From: Devosia sp. YIM 151766
Lineage (GTDB): Bacteria > Pseudomonadota > Alphaproteobacteria > Rhizobiales > Devosiaceae
Direction: 5' to 3'
NCBI RefSeq assembly: GCF_030285925.1
Contig: NZ_CP127251.1
Coordinates: 1,798,001 to 1,862,000, forward strand
DNA length: 64,000 nt
Shown: piece by piece, positions 47,983 to 55,361 of the stretch
How the letters are laid out: every line of letters begins with the position of its first letter
Position numbering within the stretch: position 1 is the first letter of the stretch
Program-made: the position numbers and the translations under genes
Notes under the pieces: model-generated
What the model was told of the DNA's origin: nothing
Database searches by the model: none
The model's input: the letters and a program-made list of their open reading frames with translations, nothing else

Positions 47983-48930
47983 ATGAAAGCCTCTCGCCTC
48001 TGCCTTGCCACCCTGGCTCTGGCGCTGTCCGGCAGCGCCGCGCTCGGCGCGCCCATACTCAAGTCGGACATCATCGTTGCCGGCCCCGTCGTCACCGTCG
48101 GCGACATGTTCGACGATGCTGGAGCCCTGGCCGAGAAAGCCATTTTCCGCGCCCCCCTGCCCGGCACCACCGGCAATGTTGATCTCGCCGCGATCCGCTC
48201 CGCCAGTGCCCGTATCGGCCTCGCCGATTTCGAGACCAATGGGCTGGTCCAGGTTCGCGTATCCCGCGATGCCGCCATGGTCGATCAGAGCCTGCTGGCC
48301 GACCTCATCACCGAGGACCTGCGGGCGCGCGGCATTCTCACCGGCGACATGCAGGCCGATATCCTGCTGGCGCGCGCCTTCGACCCCATCCGCGCCGAGG
48401 CGACCGATGCGCCGGCCCGGCTCGACAGCCTGCGCTATCGGCCCGGCAATGGATCGTTCGCCGCCCGCTTTCTCGTGGATGGCCTGAGCCACCCGCTCGA
48501 CATTGCCGGAACCATCGAATTGAGCGTCGCCGCGCCGCATCTGGCCTCCAGCCTGCCGACCGGCACCGTGCTGCGCCCCGACCATTTCGTCATGCGGCAG
48601 GTGCCGGTCCAGCAGGCCGATGCCCAGGGCTTCGCCCCGCTCGACCAATTGGTCGGGATGTCGCTCAACCGCCAGAGCCGCGAGGGCATGCTGGTGCGCG
48701 CCAGCGACGTCAGCGTGCCACTGGCCATCGCCAAGAACGACCTGGTCACCATCTATTACCGCCAGGGCCCGATGACCCTTACCGTCAGGGGCCAGGCGGT
48801 AACGGGGGCCGCCCAGGGCGGCTCGCTACAGGTGCTGAACCTGATTTCCCGGCGCGTCGTCAGCGCCACCGCAATCGCCCCGGGCGCCGTGGAGGTTTCC
48901 GCCGCTCCCGTGACCCTGGCCGGCCTCTAA
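47983..48930 (+). CDS. flgA: Flagellar P-ring assembly chaperone FlgA
   Basis: 315 residues. A signal peptide (LCLATLALALSGSAALGA) exports it. The C-terminal half holds the SAF/FlgA domain, with GTVLRPDHFVMRQVPVQQAD and the end SRRVVSATAIAPGAVEVS. The N-terminal part carries VTVGDMFDDAG typical of alphaproteobacterial FlgA. GGAGG precedes the start by five bases. It helps FlgI polymerise in the periplasm. Confidence 0.92.
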   Translation: MKASRLCLATLALALSGSAALGAPILKSDIIVAGPVVTVGDMFDDAGALAEKAIFRAPLPGTTGNVDLAAIRSASARIGLADFETNGLVQVRVSRDAAMVDQSLLADLITEDLRARGILTGDMQADILLARAFDPIRAEATDAPARLDSLRYRPGNGSFAARFLVDGLSHPLDIAGTIELSVAAPHLASSLPTGTVLRPDHFVMRQVPVQQADAQGFAPLDQLVGMSLNRQSREGMLVRASDVSVPLAIAKNDLVTIYYRQGPMTLTVRGQAVTGAAQGGSLQVLNLISRRVVSATAIAPGAVEVSAAPVTLAGL

Positions 48931-48945
48931 TTCGGGATCGCTGAA

Positions 48946-49683
48946 ATGAACATCGCCAAGATCGCCACCATCCTGACCCTGACCGCCACGCTCGGCGCCT
49001 GCAGCACCATGGACCGCCTCGCCAATGTCGGGCAGGCGCCGGCCCTGACGGCCATCAACGATCCGACCGCCATGGCCGGCTACCAGCCGGTGCGGATGCC
49101 CATGCCGGAGCCCATCGCCGATACCTATCAGGCCAATTCGCTCTATCGCACCTCCGCCAAGGGCTTCTTCAAGGACGAGCGCGCCCACCGCATCGGCGAC
49201 ATTGTCACCGTCATGGTGACCATCGATGACAGCGCCCAGATCAACAACCAGACGCAGCGCAACCGCGCCTCCAGCAATTCGGCAGGCATGGGCGGCATCT
49301 TCGGCGTCGGCTTCACCAATGTCATCGGCGACAGCGTCGACCCTTCCGCGGCCATCGATTTCAACTCAGGCATGCGCGACAGCGGCACCGGTTCGGTCAA
49401 CCGCAAGGAATCCCTCGAAACCACCGTCGCCGCCGTGGTGACGCAGGTGCTGCCCAATGGCAATCTCGTCATCGAGGGCCGCCAGGAAGTGCGCGTCAAT
49501 TTCGAGGTCCGCGACCTGATCGTGGCCGGCATCGTCCGCCCCTCGGACATCCAGGCCAATAACACGATCCAGTCCAGCAAGATCGCCGAAGCCCGCATCT
49601 CCTATGGCGGCCGTGGCCAGATCACCGATGTGCAGCAATCCCGCTACGGCCAGCAGGTCATGGACGCGATCCTGCCCTTCTGA
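48946..49683 (+). CDS. flgH: Flagellar L-ring lipoprotein FlgH
   Basis: 245 residues. Lipoprotein signal with lipobox LGAC (Cys near 19). The FlgH core includes FKDERAHRIGDIVTVMV, DDSAQINNQTQRNR, VTQVLPNGNLVIEGRQEVRVNFE and the end QVMDAILPF. Outer-membrane L ring. Last gene of the flgF operon; 281 bp without a gene follow. Confidence 0.96.
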   Translation: MNIAKIATILTLTATLGACSTMDRLANVGQAPALTAINDPTAMAGYQPVRMPMPEPIADTYQANSLYRTSAKGFFKDERAHRIGDIVTVMVTIDDSAQINNQTQRNRASSNSAGMGGIFGVGFTNVIGDSVDPSAAIDFNSGMRDSGTGSVNRKESLETTVAAVVTQVLPNGNLVIEGRQEVRVNFEVRDLIVAGIVRPSDIQANNTIQSSKIAEARISYGGRGQITDVQQSRYGQQVMDAILPF

Positions 49684-49964
49684 TCCCCAAATCGGCAACG
49701 CCCGATCCCCATGGGCGTCGCCGCATTCCCCGGCCGATACAGAGCGGATTGGCCAGGCCCGCGCAGCAGAAACTGCCGGGCCTTCCCAGGGCTCCCATCC
49801 CCCATTGGCGGACCCTGGCTCCCACGAGGCGCAGCTCCCCGGCTGCGCCTCGCCCCGTTCGGAAACCACAGCTACGCAGGATAAGGCGCCGCCCGGCGGC
49901 CCCGGCGCTTGATCCCGCTTAAGGGCTATGAAACAGATCGGGCTTCGATTTCAGGAGCGCGTAT
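49684..49964. other. flgH-carboxypeptidase gap with strong hairpins
   Basis: A perfect 10-bp stem CGAGGCGCAG / CTGCGCCTCG around an 8-base loop at 49825-49852, and a weaker one, CGGCAACGCCC / GGGCGTCGCCG, at 49693-49723 just after flgH. Neither has a T-tract, so they are not standard terminators. No convincing coding frame. Confidence 0.5.
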
Positions 49965-51464
49965 ATGTCCTTCACCAAACTCGACGATCTTGGCCGCCGG
50001 CTGGAAGCTCTCGGGCACGCTCTGTCCATTCTCGGTGCCGACGAGGCGACGCATATGGCCATTGGCGGCGGCGAGAAACGGGCCGAGGCCATGGCGCACC
50101 TGGCCGGCATGCACCACGCCCAGGCGACCGCCCCGGAAATCGGCGACTGGATCGAGGCCGCCAGGTCCGAGGACCTGACCGAGGACCAGAAACTGGCGCT
50201 CGGCGAATTCGAGCGCGAATACCGCAATGCCACCTGTCTGCCCACCGAATTCGTGCAGCGCCGCACCACGGCCACCATGCGCTCCGAACAGCTTTGGCGG
50301 GAATTGCGCGCCAAGGGCGATTGGGACAGCTTCCTGCCGGCGCTGGAGGGCGTGGTGTCCCTGGTACGCGAAGAGGCGGCGCTGCGCTCGGCGGCAACGG
50401 GCCTCGGGCCCTATGACGCCTTGATGGACCAATATGATCCCGGCAACCGGGTCGCCGATATCGACGCGGTATTTGCCGATCTCAAGAGCTTCCTCAAGGA
50501 TTTTCTGCCCACGGCGCTGTCGGTGCAGGAGGAGCGGCTGGCCCGGCGTCCGCGCCAGGCGCTCAATGCCCCCTACCCCATCGAGAAACAGCGCGAACTG
50601 GGCCTGGCCGCCATGCGCGCCGTCGGCTTCGATTTTACCCATGGCTCGCTGGCAGTGTCGCATCACCCCTTCTGCGGCGGTGTGCCGACCGATGTGCGCA
50701 TGACGACGCGCTACCGCACCGACGAGTTCCTCACCTCATTGATGGGCGTGCTGCACGAGACCGGTCACGCCCTCTATGAGCAGGGACTGCCCAAGAACTG
50801 GTCGCACTGGCCCCTGGGCAAGGCGCGCGGCATGGGCATCCATGAAAGCCAGAGCCTGTTCGTGGAAATGCAGATCGCCCGCAGCGCCGAATTCTGGGAC
50901 TACATGCTGCCATTGGTCCACCAATATCTGGGCGACGATGCCATTCCCGGCTGGGGCATCGCCGACATCCTCAATGAAGTGAATTTCATCGAGCGCGGCT
51001 ATATCCGCGTCGATGCCGACGAAGTGACCTATCCCCTCCACGTCATCCTGCGCTACGAACTGGAGCAGGACCTGGTGACCGGCAAGCTGGAAGCCAGCCA
51101 GATACCCGAGGCCTGGGACGCCAGGATGACCGAATATCTGGGCATCTCGACCATCAACGACCCCAAGGACGGCCCGATGCAGGACGTGCACTGGCCCGCC
51201 GGCGCTTTCGGCTATTTTCCGAGCTACACCTTGGGGGCCATGATCGCGGCCCAGCTTGGCGCGGCCATGGAAAAAGATATTCCCGACATGGGCGACCAGA
51301 TGCGCCGGGGCGAGTTCGGCGCCATCAATCAATGGCGCGCCGACCGCATCTGGACGCAAGCCTCGCGCTATTCGACGCCCGATCTCATCACCCGCGCCAC
51401 CGGCGAGCCGCTCAATGCCGATCACTTCAAGGCGCATCTCAGGAAGCGCTATGGCCGCGCCTGA
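49965..51464 (+). CDS. M32-family metallocarboxypeptidase
   Basis: 499 residues. The zinc motif HETGHALYEQG (HExxH) lies near residue 264, with the third ligand Glu in GIHESQSLFVEMQIARS, as in thermostable carboxypeptidase Taq. Other family blocks are HPFCGGVPTDVRMTTRY and GAFGYFPSYTLGAMIAAQ. It hydrolyses C-terminal residues from peptides in the cytoplasm. It is not motility-related and sits between two flagellar blocks. It ends at a shared terminator with dksA. Confidence 0.93.
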   Translation: MSFTKLDDLGRRLEALGHALSILGADEATHMAIGGGEKRAEAMAHLAGMHHAQATAPEIGDWIEAARSEDLTEDQKLALGEFEREYRNATCLPTEFVQRRTTATMRSEQLWRELRAKGDWDSFLPALEGVVSLVREEAALRSAATGLGPYDALMDQYDPGNRVADIDAVFADLKSFLKDFLPTALSVQEERLARRPRQALNAPYPIEKQRELGLAAMRAVGFDFTHGSLAVSHHPFCGGVPTDVRMTTRYRTDEFLTSLMGVLHETGHALYEQGLPKNWSHWPLGKARGMGIHESQSLFVEMQIARSAEFWDYMLPLVHQYLGDDAIPGWGIADILNEVNFIERGYIRVDADEVTYPLHVILRYELEQDLVTGKLEASQIPEAWDARMTEYLGISTINDPKDGPMQDVHWPAGAFGYFPSYTLGAMIAAQLGAAMEKDIPDMGDQMRRGEFGAINQWRADRIWTQASRYSTPDLITRATGEPLNADHFKAHLRKRYGRA

Positions 51465-51469
51465 GCAAT

Positions 51470-51498
51470 AAAAAAGCCCGCATCGCTGCGGGCTTTTC
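51470..51498. terminator. Bidirectional terminator between the carboxypeptidase and dksA
   Basis: AAAAGCCCGCA / TGCGGGCTTTT forms an 11-bp perfect stem around TCGC with A and T tracts on both sides, serving both converging genes. Confidence 0.88.
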
Positions 51499-51519
51499 AA
51501 CTTTGGATCGGCGGATGCC

Positions 51520-51936
51520 CTATTCGTCGCGATAGACCTTTTCGCGGCGCTCGTGCAATTCCTGGGCTTCCAGGCTCAGCGTCGCGGTGGGACGCGCATC
51601 GAGCCGGGCGATGCCGATCGGGTCGCCGGTTTCCTCGCAATAGCCATAAGTGCCGTCTTCGAGACGCTTGAGCGCCGAATCGATCTTGGAAATCAGCTTG
51701 CGCTGCCGGTCCCTCGTCCTCAATTCCAGGGAGCGGTCACTTTCCGAACTGGCCCTGTCCGCCATATCCGGATGGTTTTGGCTCTCTTCCTGAAGATTTT
51801 CCAGGGTCAGGCGGCTTTCCCGCAAGATGTCGTCCTTCCAGCCCAATAGCTTGTTCCGGAAGTATTCCCGCTGGCGCGGGTTCATGAATGGCTCGTCCTC
51901 ACTGGGCCGATAGTCCGTAACGTCAACCGAAGACAT
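51520..51936 (-). CDS. dksA: RNA polymerase-binding transcription factor DksA
   Basis: 138 residues. A coiled-coil with FRNKLLGWKDDILRESRLTLENL, the coil-tip region DMADRASSESDRSLELRTRDRQ, and the globular end GTYGYCEETGDPIGIARLDARPTATLSLEAQ. Three of the four zinc cysteines known in E. coli are replaced (CxxC reads CEET; the second pair reads S and A), a pattern seen in alphaproteobacterial DksA. Start ATG 51936 (MSSVDVTDY); longer frames are not conserved. Confidence 0.92.
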   Translation of the reverse strand: MSSVDVTDYRPSEDEPFMNPRQREYFRNKLLGWKDDILRESRLTLENLQEESQNHPDMADRASSESDRSLELRTRDRQRKLISKIDSALKRLEDGTYGYCEETGDPIGIARLDARPTATLSLEAQELHERREKVYRDE

Positions 51937-52081
51937 GTGCAGACTCAACTCCGATATGCCCTTTGGCGGCCTATATAGGCGGGTCGTCTTCGCCGGGCAA
52001 GCGCACAATTTACGACTTGTTAACACGGCGGAGGCCGGCGCCCCCGATCGGATAGCGCAGCAATGACGACAAGCTGATGAC

Positions 52082-52501
52082 CTAAAACTGCGGATAGCGA
52101 CCCAGCTTGGCCAGTTCCACCAGCACCCGCAATTCGATGTCGTCAATTATCGCATCGAGTTGCGGCTCGGCCCGTTCGCGCAATCCAGCGAGCTGGCCGC
52201 TCAGCGCGTCGAGCTGTTGCGGCGCCAGCCGGCCGACCAGCAGATCGGCCTTCATGTCCTCCAGCAGATCGAGCAATGTCGTTCCGCGCTTGATGGCCCG
52301 CCGCCGGCTTTCGCTGAAACCGCCGACCGCCTGCAACGCCAGAATGGCGTCCAGCGCAGCAGTAGGAGCCACGGGAGTAGTATTGGCGATGCGCGAGGCG
52401 CCATGCTCCCCCGCCGGCACGAAAGCCGGTCCGCCGCCCGAGCGGCCGGCTGCGGGCCGGCCGGCAGCTTTATTGGGTCTATTGGTGGCATCGATGCGCA
52501 A
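52082..52501 (-). CDS. fliX: Flagellar assembly regulator FliX
   Basis: 139 residues from TTG 52501 (read MRIDATNRPNK). An Ala/Pro-rich N-terminus precedes the conserved core LDAILALQAVGGFSESRRRAIKRGTTLLDLLEDMKADLLVGRL and the end IELRVLVELAKLGRYPQF, typical of FliX. In Caulobacter FliX links early flagellar assembly to the activator FlbD and sigma-54. It is divergent from flgI, with a perfect CtrA-type box 51 bp upstream. Confidence 0.85.
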   Translation of the reverse strand: MRIDATNRPNKAAGRPAAGRSGGGPAFVPAGEHGASRIANTTPVAPTAALDAILALQAVGGFSESRRRAIKRGTTLLDLLEDMKADLLVGRLAPQQLDALSGQLAGLRERAEPQLDAIIDDIELRVLVELAKLGRYPQF

Positions 52502-52551
52502 AGCGGGACTCACTCGCCGGAACCTATATCGGCAAAATTTGCCCACGCGCC

Positions 52552-52566
52552 TTAACAAGGCGTTAA
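52552..52566 (-). promoter_or_regulatory. CtrA box upstream of fliX
   Basis: TTAA-CAAGGCG-TTAA, a perfect full CtrA consensus, 51 bp before the fliX start and on the fliX side of the divergent region. Confidence 0.7.
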
Positions 52567-52571
52567 CGCGC

Positions 52572-52590
52572 CCGGCAAGAATTGCTCACC
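52572..52590 (+). promoter_or_regulatory. Candidate FlbD-type enhancer upstream of flgI
   Basis: CCGGCA-AGAAT-TGC shares the CCGGCA-N5-TGC pattern with the palindromes upstream of flgF; the right arm is imperfect. It lies about 75-90 bp before the sigma-54-like promoter of flgI. Confidence 0.4.
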
Positions 52591-52663
52591 GGGAGCATTC
52601 AGCACCCATGGCTTAATATAAAATGTCTTGAAAAACACCATCTTACGGCCAAGAAACCGCACT

Positions 52664-52679
52664 TGGCACGATTTTGGCA
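52664..52679 (+). promoter_or_regulatory. Sigma-54-like promoter of flgI operon
   Basis: TGGCACG-ATTT-TGGCA differs from TGGCACG-N4-TTGCA at one base and keeps the essential GG and GC. Expected transcription start is about 45 bp before the flgI ATG. Confidence 0.7.
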
Positions 52680-52735
52680 TTGCTTAGGGCGAAGGCCGCG
52701 GCACGAGGGTGATGCGGCATCAGCCGGGGAAGAAG

Positions 52736-53860
52736 ATGCCAAACCGCCTGTTCCGCACCATTGTCGCCGCCGCGCTCAGCGCTGCTTTGGTCCTGACGCC
52801 GTTCTCCGGCGCCCAGGCCGCGCCGGCGCGCATCAAGGACATCGTCGACATGGAAGGCATCCGCGAGAACCAGCTCGTCGGATATGGCCTGGTGGTCGGC
52901 CTGGCCGGCACCGGCGACAGCCTCAACAATTCGCCCTTCACCAAGCAATCCCTGCAATCCATGCTGGAACGGCTCGGCGTCAACACCCAGGGCGAAAATG
53001 TCCGCACGGCAAATGTTGCCGCCGTGATGGTGACGGCCAATCTGCCGCCATTCGCCACGCAGGGCTCGCGCATGGACGTGGCGGTCTCCGCGCTCGGCGA
53101 TGCCGGCAGCCTGCAAGGCGGCACCCTCTTGGTGACGCCCTTGCTCGGCGCCGATGGCGAGGTCTATGCCATCGCCCAGGGCCCGGTCTCGATCAACGGC
53201 TTCAAGGCGCAGGGCGACGCGGCAAGTGTAATCTCGGGCGTGCCGACCACGGGACGCATTTCCTCCGGCGCGCTGATCGAGCGCGAGATCGATTTTCACC
53301 TGGGCTCGCAACATTCGCTGCGCCTGGCCCTGCGCAATCCCGACCTGACGACTGCAAGGCGCATCGCGCTGGCCGTCAACGACTTTATCGGCGCGCCCAC
53401 CGCGGTGCCGGAAGACCCGGCCACGGTGCGCCTCACCCTGCCCCGCGGCTTCAACGGCAATATCGTCGATCTGCTGACCGATATCGAGCAATTGATCGTC
53501 CAGACCGACCAGACGGCCAAGATCGTCATCGACGAGAATTCCGGCATCATCGTCATGGGCAAGGATGTGCGGGTCTCCGCCGTGGCGGTGGCGCAATCGA
53601 ACCTGACCGTCACCATCGCCGAAAACCCTGAAGTCGTTCAGCCCGAGCCGCTGAGCTTTGGCCAGACCGCCATCGAGCCGAATACCAGTCTCAATGTCCA
53701 CCAGTCCGATACCGCGCTGCAGGTCGTGCCGGAATCGGTGACGCTCCAGCAATTGGTGGATGGCCTCAACGCGCTGGGCATCTCGCCGCGCGACCTGATC
53801 GCCATCCTGCAGGCCATCAAGGCCACCGGGGCGCTGCAAGCCGAAATCGAGGTGCTGTGA
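52736..53860 (+). CDS. flgI: Flagellar P-ring protein FlgI
   Basis: 374 residues. Signal peptide through AQAAPA, then RIKDIVDMEGIRENQLVGYGLVVGLAGTGDSLNNSPFT, RTANVAAVMVTANLPPFA and the C-terminal QLVDGLNALGISPRDLIAILQAIKATGALQAEIEVL, all standard. I chose ATG 52736 (MPNRLFRTIV), preceded by GGGGAAG, over one nine codons upstream. It overlaps the flgJ-type gene by one base. Confidence 0.96.
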   Translation: MPNRLFRTIVAAALSAALVLTPFSGAQAAPARIKDIVDMEGIRENQLVGYGLVVGLAGTGDSLNNSPFTKQSLQSMLERLGVNTQGENVRTANVAAVMVTANLPPFATQGSRMDVAVSALGDAGSLQGGTLLVTPLLGADGEVYAIAQGPVSINGFKAQGDAASVISGVPTTGRISSGALIEREIDFHLGSQHSLRLALRNPDLTTARRIALAVNDFIGAPTAVPEDPATVRLTLPRGFNGNIVDLLTDIEQLIVQTDQTAKIVIDENSGIIVMGKDVRVSAVAVAQSNLTVTIAENPEVVQPEPLSFGQTAIEPNTSLNVHQSDTALQVVPESVTLQQLVDGLNALGISPRDLIAILQAIKATGALQAEIEVL

Positions 53861-54183
53861 TGACCATGATCGATCCCTCCAATGCCGTCAGCCCGCAACA
53901 GCTGCTGCGCATTCGCGAGCAGGCCGAGGAACTCGAAGGCGTGTTCCTGACCATGCTGACCAAGCAGATGTTCGCGATGCGCAAGCCGGACGAGAATTTC
54001 GGCGGCGGCTTCGGCGAGGAAACCTGGCGCTCCATGCAGGCCGAAGAACTCGCCAACACCATTGCCAAAAGCGGCGGCGTCGGCATTGCCGATCAATTGC
54101 TGGGCGAGATGATCGCCGCGCAGGAAGCCGCCAATGCCGCCCGCCCCACCAAGATTCCCGGTATCGGAGTATATGGAAAATGA
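53860..54183 (+). CDS. flgJ: FlgJ-type rod-binding protein (no muramidase domain)
   Basis: 107 residues. The rod-binding domain signature EQAEELEGVFLTMLTKQMFAMRKPDENFGGGFGEETWRSMQAEELA is complete; the peptidoglycan hydrolase half found in enterobacterial FlgJ is absent, as usual in alphaproteobacteria. It starts TGATG on the flgI stop and its stop overlaps the next start (ATGA). Confidence 0.9.
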   Translation: MTMIDPSNAVSPQQLLRIREQAEELEGVFLTMLTKQMFAMRKPDENFGGGFGEETWRSMQAEELANTIAKSGGVGIADQLLGEMIAAQEAANAARPTKIPGIGVYGK

Positions 54184-54647
54184 CCGCAGCCGCCCGCCTT
54201 GCCGCCTTCGACACCATGCCGGCAGAGGACCTGTGCAGCCACGCCGAGACGGCCCTGGCCGCTCTGGTCGATGTGATGAACCAGGAAACCGTCCTGCTGC
54301 GCGCCGGCCATATGCGCGAGGCCGGCAAGCTGACGCCGGACAAGACCCGGCTGGCGCAGGATTATGTCACCCTGGCCCGCGCCATACAGCGCCAGACCGG
54401 CCGCCTGAACACGGAAGCACCGGCCGCGCTCGACCGGCTGCGCGCCGGGCACGAAAGCCTGGCCACCCAGATGGCCGAAAACCTGCGTGTGCTGGCCACG
54501 GCCAGGACGGTCACCGAAGACGTCCTCACCGATGTCGCCCGCATGGTGGGCCAGCGCGACCGCGCCAAGACCTATGGCAATGCGGGACAGGTCGCGAAGG
54601 ACCCGGCAGCGTCGGCGCGCGGCATCGCCGTCAACCGTACGCTGTAG
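54180..54647 (+). CDS. FlgN-like flagellar export chaperone
   Basis: 155 residues, almost all helical: SHAETALAALVDVMNQETVLLRAG, ARAIQRQTGRLNTEAPAALDRL and TEDVLTDVARMVG. The length, helix content and place after flgJ fit a FlgN-type chaperone for the hook-filament junction proteins FlgK and FlgL, both encoded nearby. The similarity is by pattern; moderate confidence. Confidence 0.7.
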   Translation: MTAAARLAAFDTMPAEDLCSHAETALAALVDVMNQETVLLRAGHMREAGKLTPDKTRLAQDYVTLARAIQRQTGRLNTEAPAALDRLRAGHESLATQMAENLRVLATARTVTEDVLTDVARMVGQRDRAKTYGNAGQVAKDPAASARGIAVNRTL

Positions 54648-54695
54648 AGCCCATGCGCCTGATCATATAAGTCCCTGGCTGAGACAATGACCGGG

Positions 54696-54749
54696 AGTAT
54701 CGGCGGCCGGAAATAGACAAAATTTATTTCAAATCCGCCAGCCGATACT
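54696..54749. promoter_or_regulatory. Spaced inverted repeat upstream of the small unknown gene
   Basis: AGTATCGGC (54696-54704) and GCCGATACT (54741-54749) are exact inverted repeats 36 bp apart around an AT-rich centre, flanked by two CCCTGGCT direct repeats (54673 and 54753). It could be an operator or RNA structure. Confidence 0.4.
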
Positions 54750-54812
54750 TACCCCTGGCTAGCATCTTGCTCCCTAACCTTCCCTTGAAATGGTGCATTC
54801 GGGTGAAGGTCT

Positions 54813-55154
54813 ATGCTAGCCAGCCACGCCTTGGCGCCCGTCTCCGCGGGCGCCGCAAATCTTCAGGAATATCGCAACCGCTCCGCCACGGGCGAACGGA
54901 CCATCCTGCCTGACAGCACGGCCCGGGCGAAGGCCGGAGCGCAGCCGCGCAACGAGCAGCGCCAGCGCGATCGGCATCAGGACGCCGCCACACCGCCACC
55001 GCCGACCCGCAGTGGCTCATCCAAGTTCGCCGCCGCCGTCATCGCCGGCGCGCTGCCCCCGACGCCGAAATCCATGGAAGAACTGATCCGCCGCATCGGC
55101 GCCAGCGAAATCCCCTCGGAATCCGAGGCGCGGCTGAAAGACATAATGGCCTAG
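54813..55154 (+). CDS. Hypothetical protein between flgN-like gene and flagellin
   Basis: 113 residues. A polar, basic N-terminal half with TPPPPTRSGSS and a C-terminal helix block KFAAAVIAGALPPTPKSMEELIRRIGASE. There is no signal peptide. It looks like a disordered protein with a short binding helix, a layout shared by small flagellar regulators, but I recognise no family. AAGG precedes the ATG. A terminator follows 39 bp after its stop, so it is its own unit or the end of the flgI operon. Confidence 0.6.
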   Translation: MLASHALAPVSAGAANLQEYRNRSATGERTILPDSTARAKAGAQPRNEQRQRDRHQDAATPPPPTRSGSSKFAAAVIAGALPPTPKSMEELIRRIGASEIPSESEARLKDIMA

Positions 55155-55192
55155 TTAACGCTCGGTATAGCCAGAGCTGCGCGCTTTCCCCC

Positions 55193-55222
55193 AAGGCCCC
55201 GGTTTCCGGGGCCTTCTTGCTG
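55193..55222 (+). terminator. Terminator before the first flagellin
   Basis: AAGGCCCCGG / CCGGGGCCTT, a 10-bp perfect stem with TTT loop, followed by CTTGCTGTCTTTT. Confidence 0.8.
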
Positions 55223-55271
55223 TCTTTTGCGCTGGGATGCCGCCGAATTCGTCCAATTCTTCATCGCGGCT

Positions 55272-55286
55272 TTAACGCTTCTTTAG
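55272..55286 (+). promoter_or_regulatory. CtrA-like box upstream of flagellin 1
   Basis: TTAA-CGCTTCT-TTAG, one base from consensus, 76 bp before the first flagellin start. Confidence 0.5.
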
Positions 55287-55361
55287 AGGAGCCAAAGGCA
55301 GGATCGCCCCAGCCTCAGGAGAGGTGCCGTAGAATGCGTAATCCTAGAAAAGGACAATCCC

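Noticed and set aside
49825..49852. Rho-independent terminator for flgH
   Set aside because: The stem is good but no T-rich tract follows on either strand, so I list it as an unexplained hairpin instead.
55260..55361. Sigma-54 promoter for flagellin 1
   Set aside because: I searched for TGGC-N8-GC spacing before both flagellins and found no convincing match; only CtrA-like sites are present.
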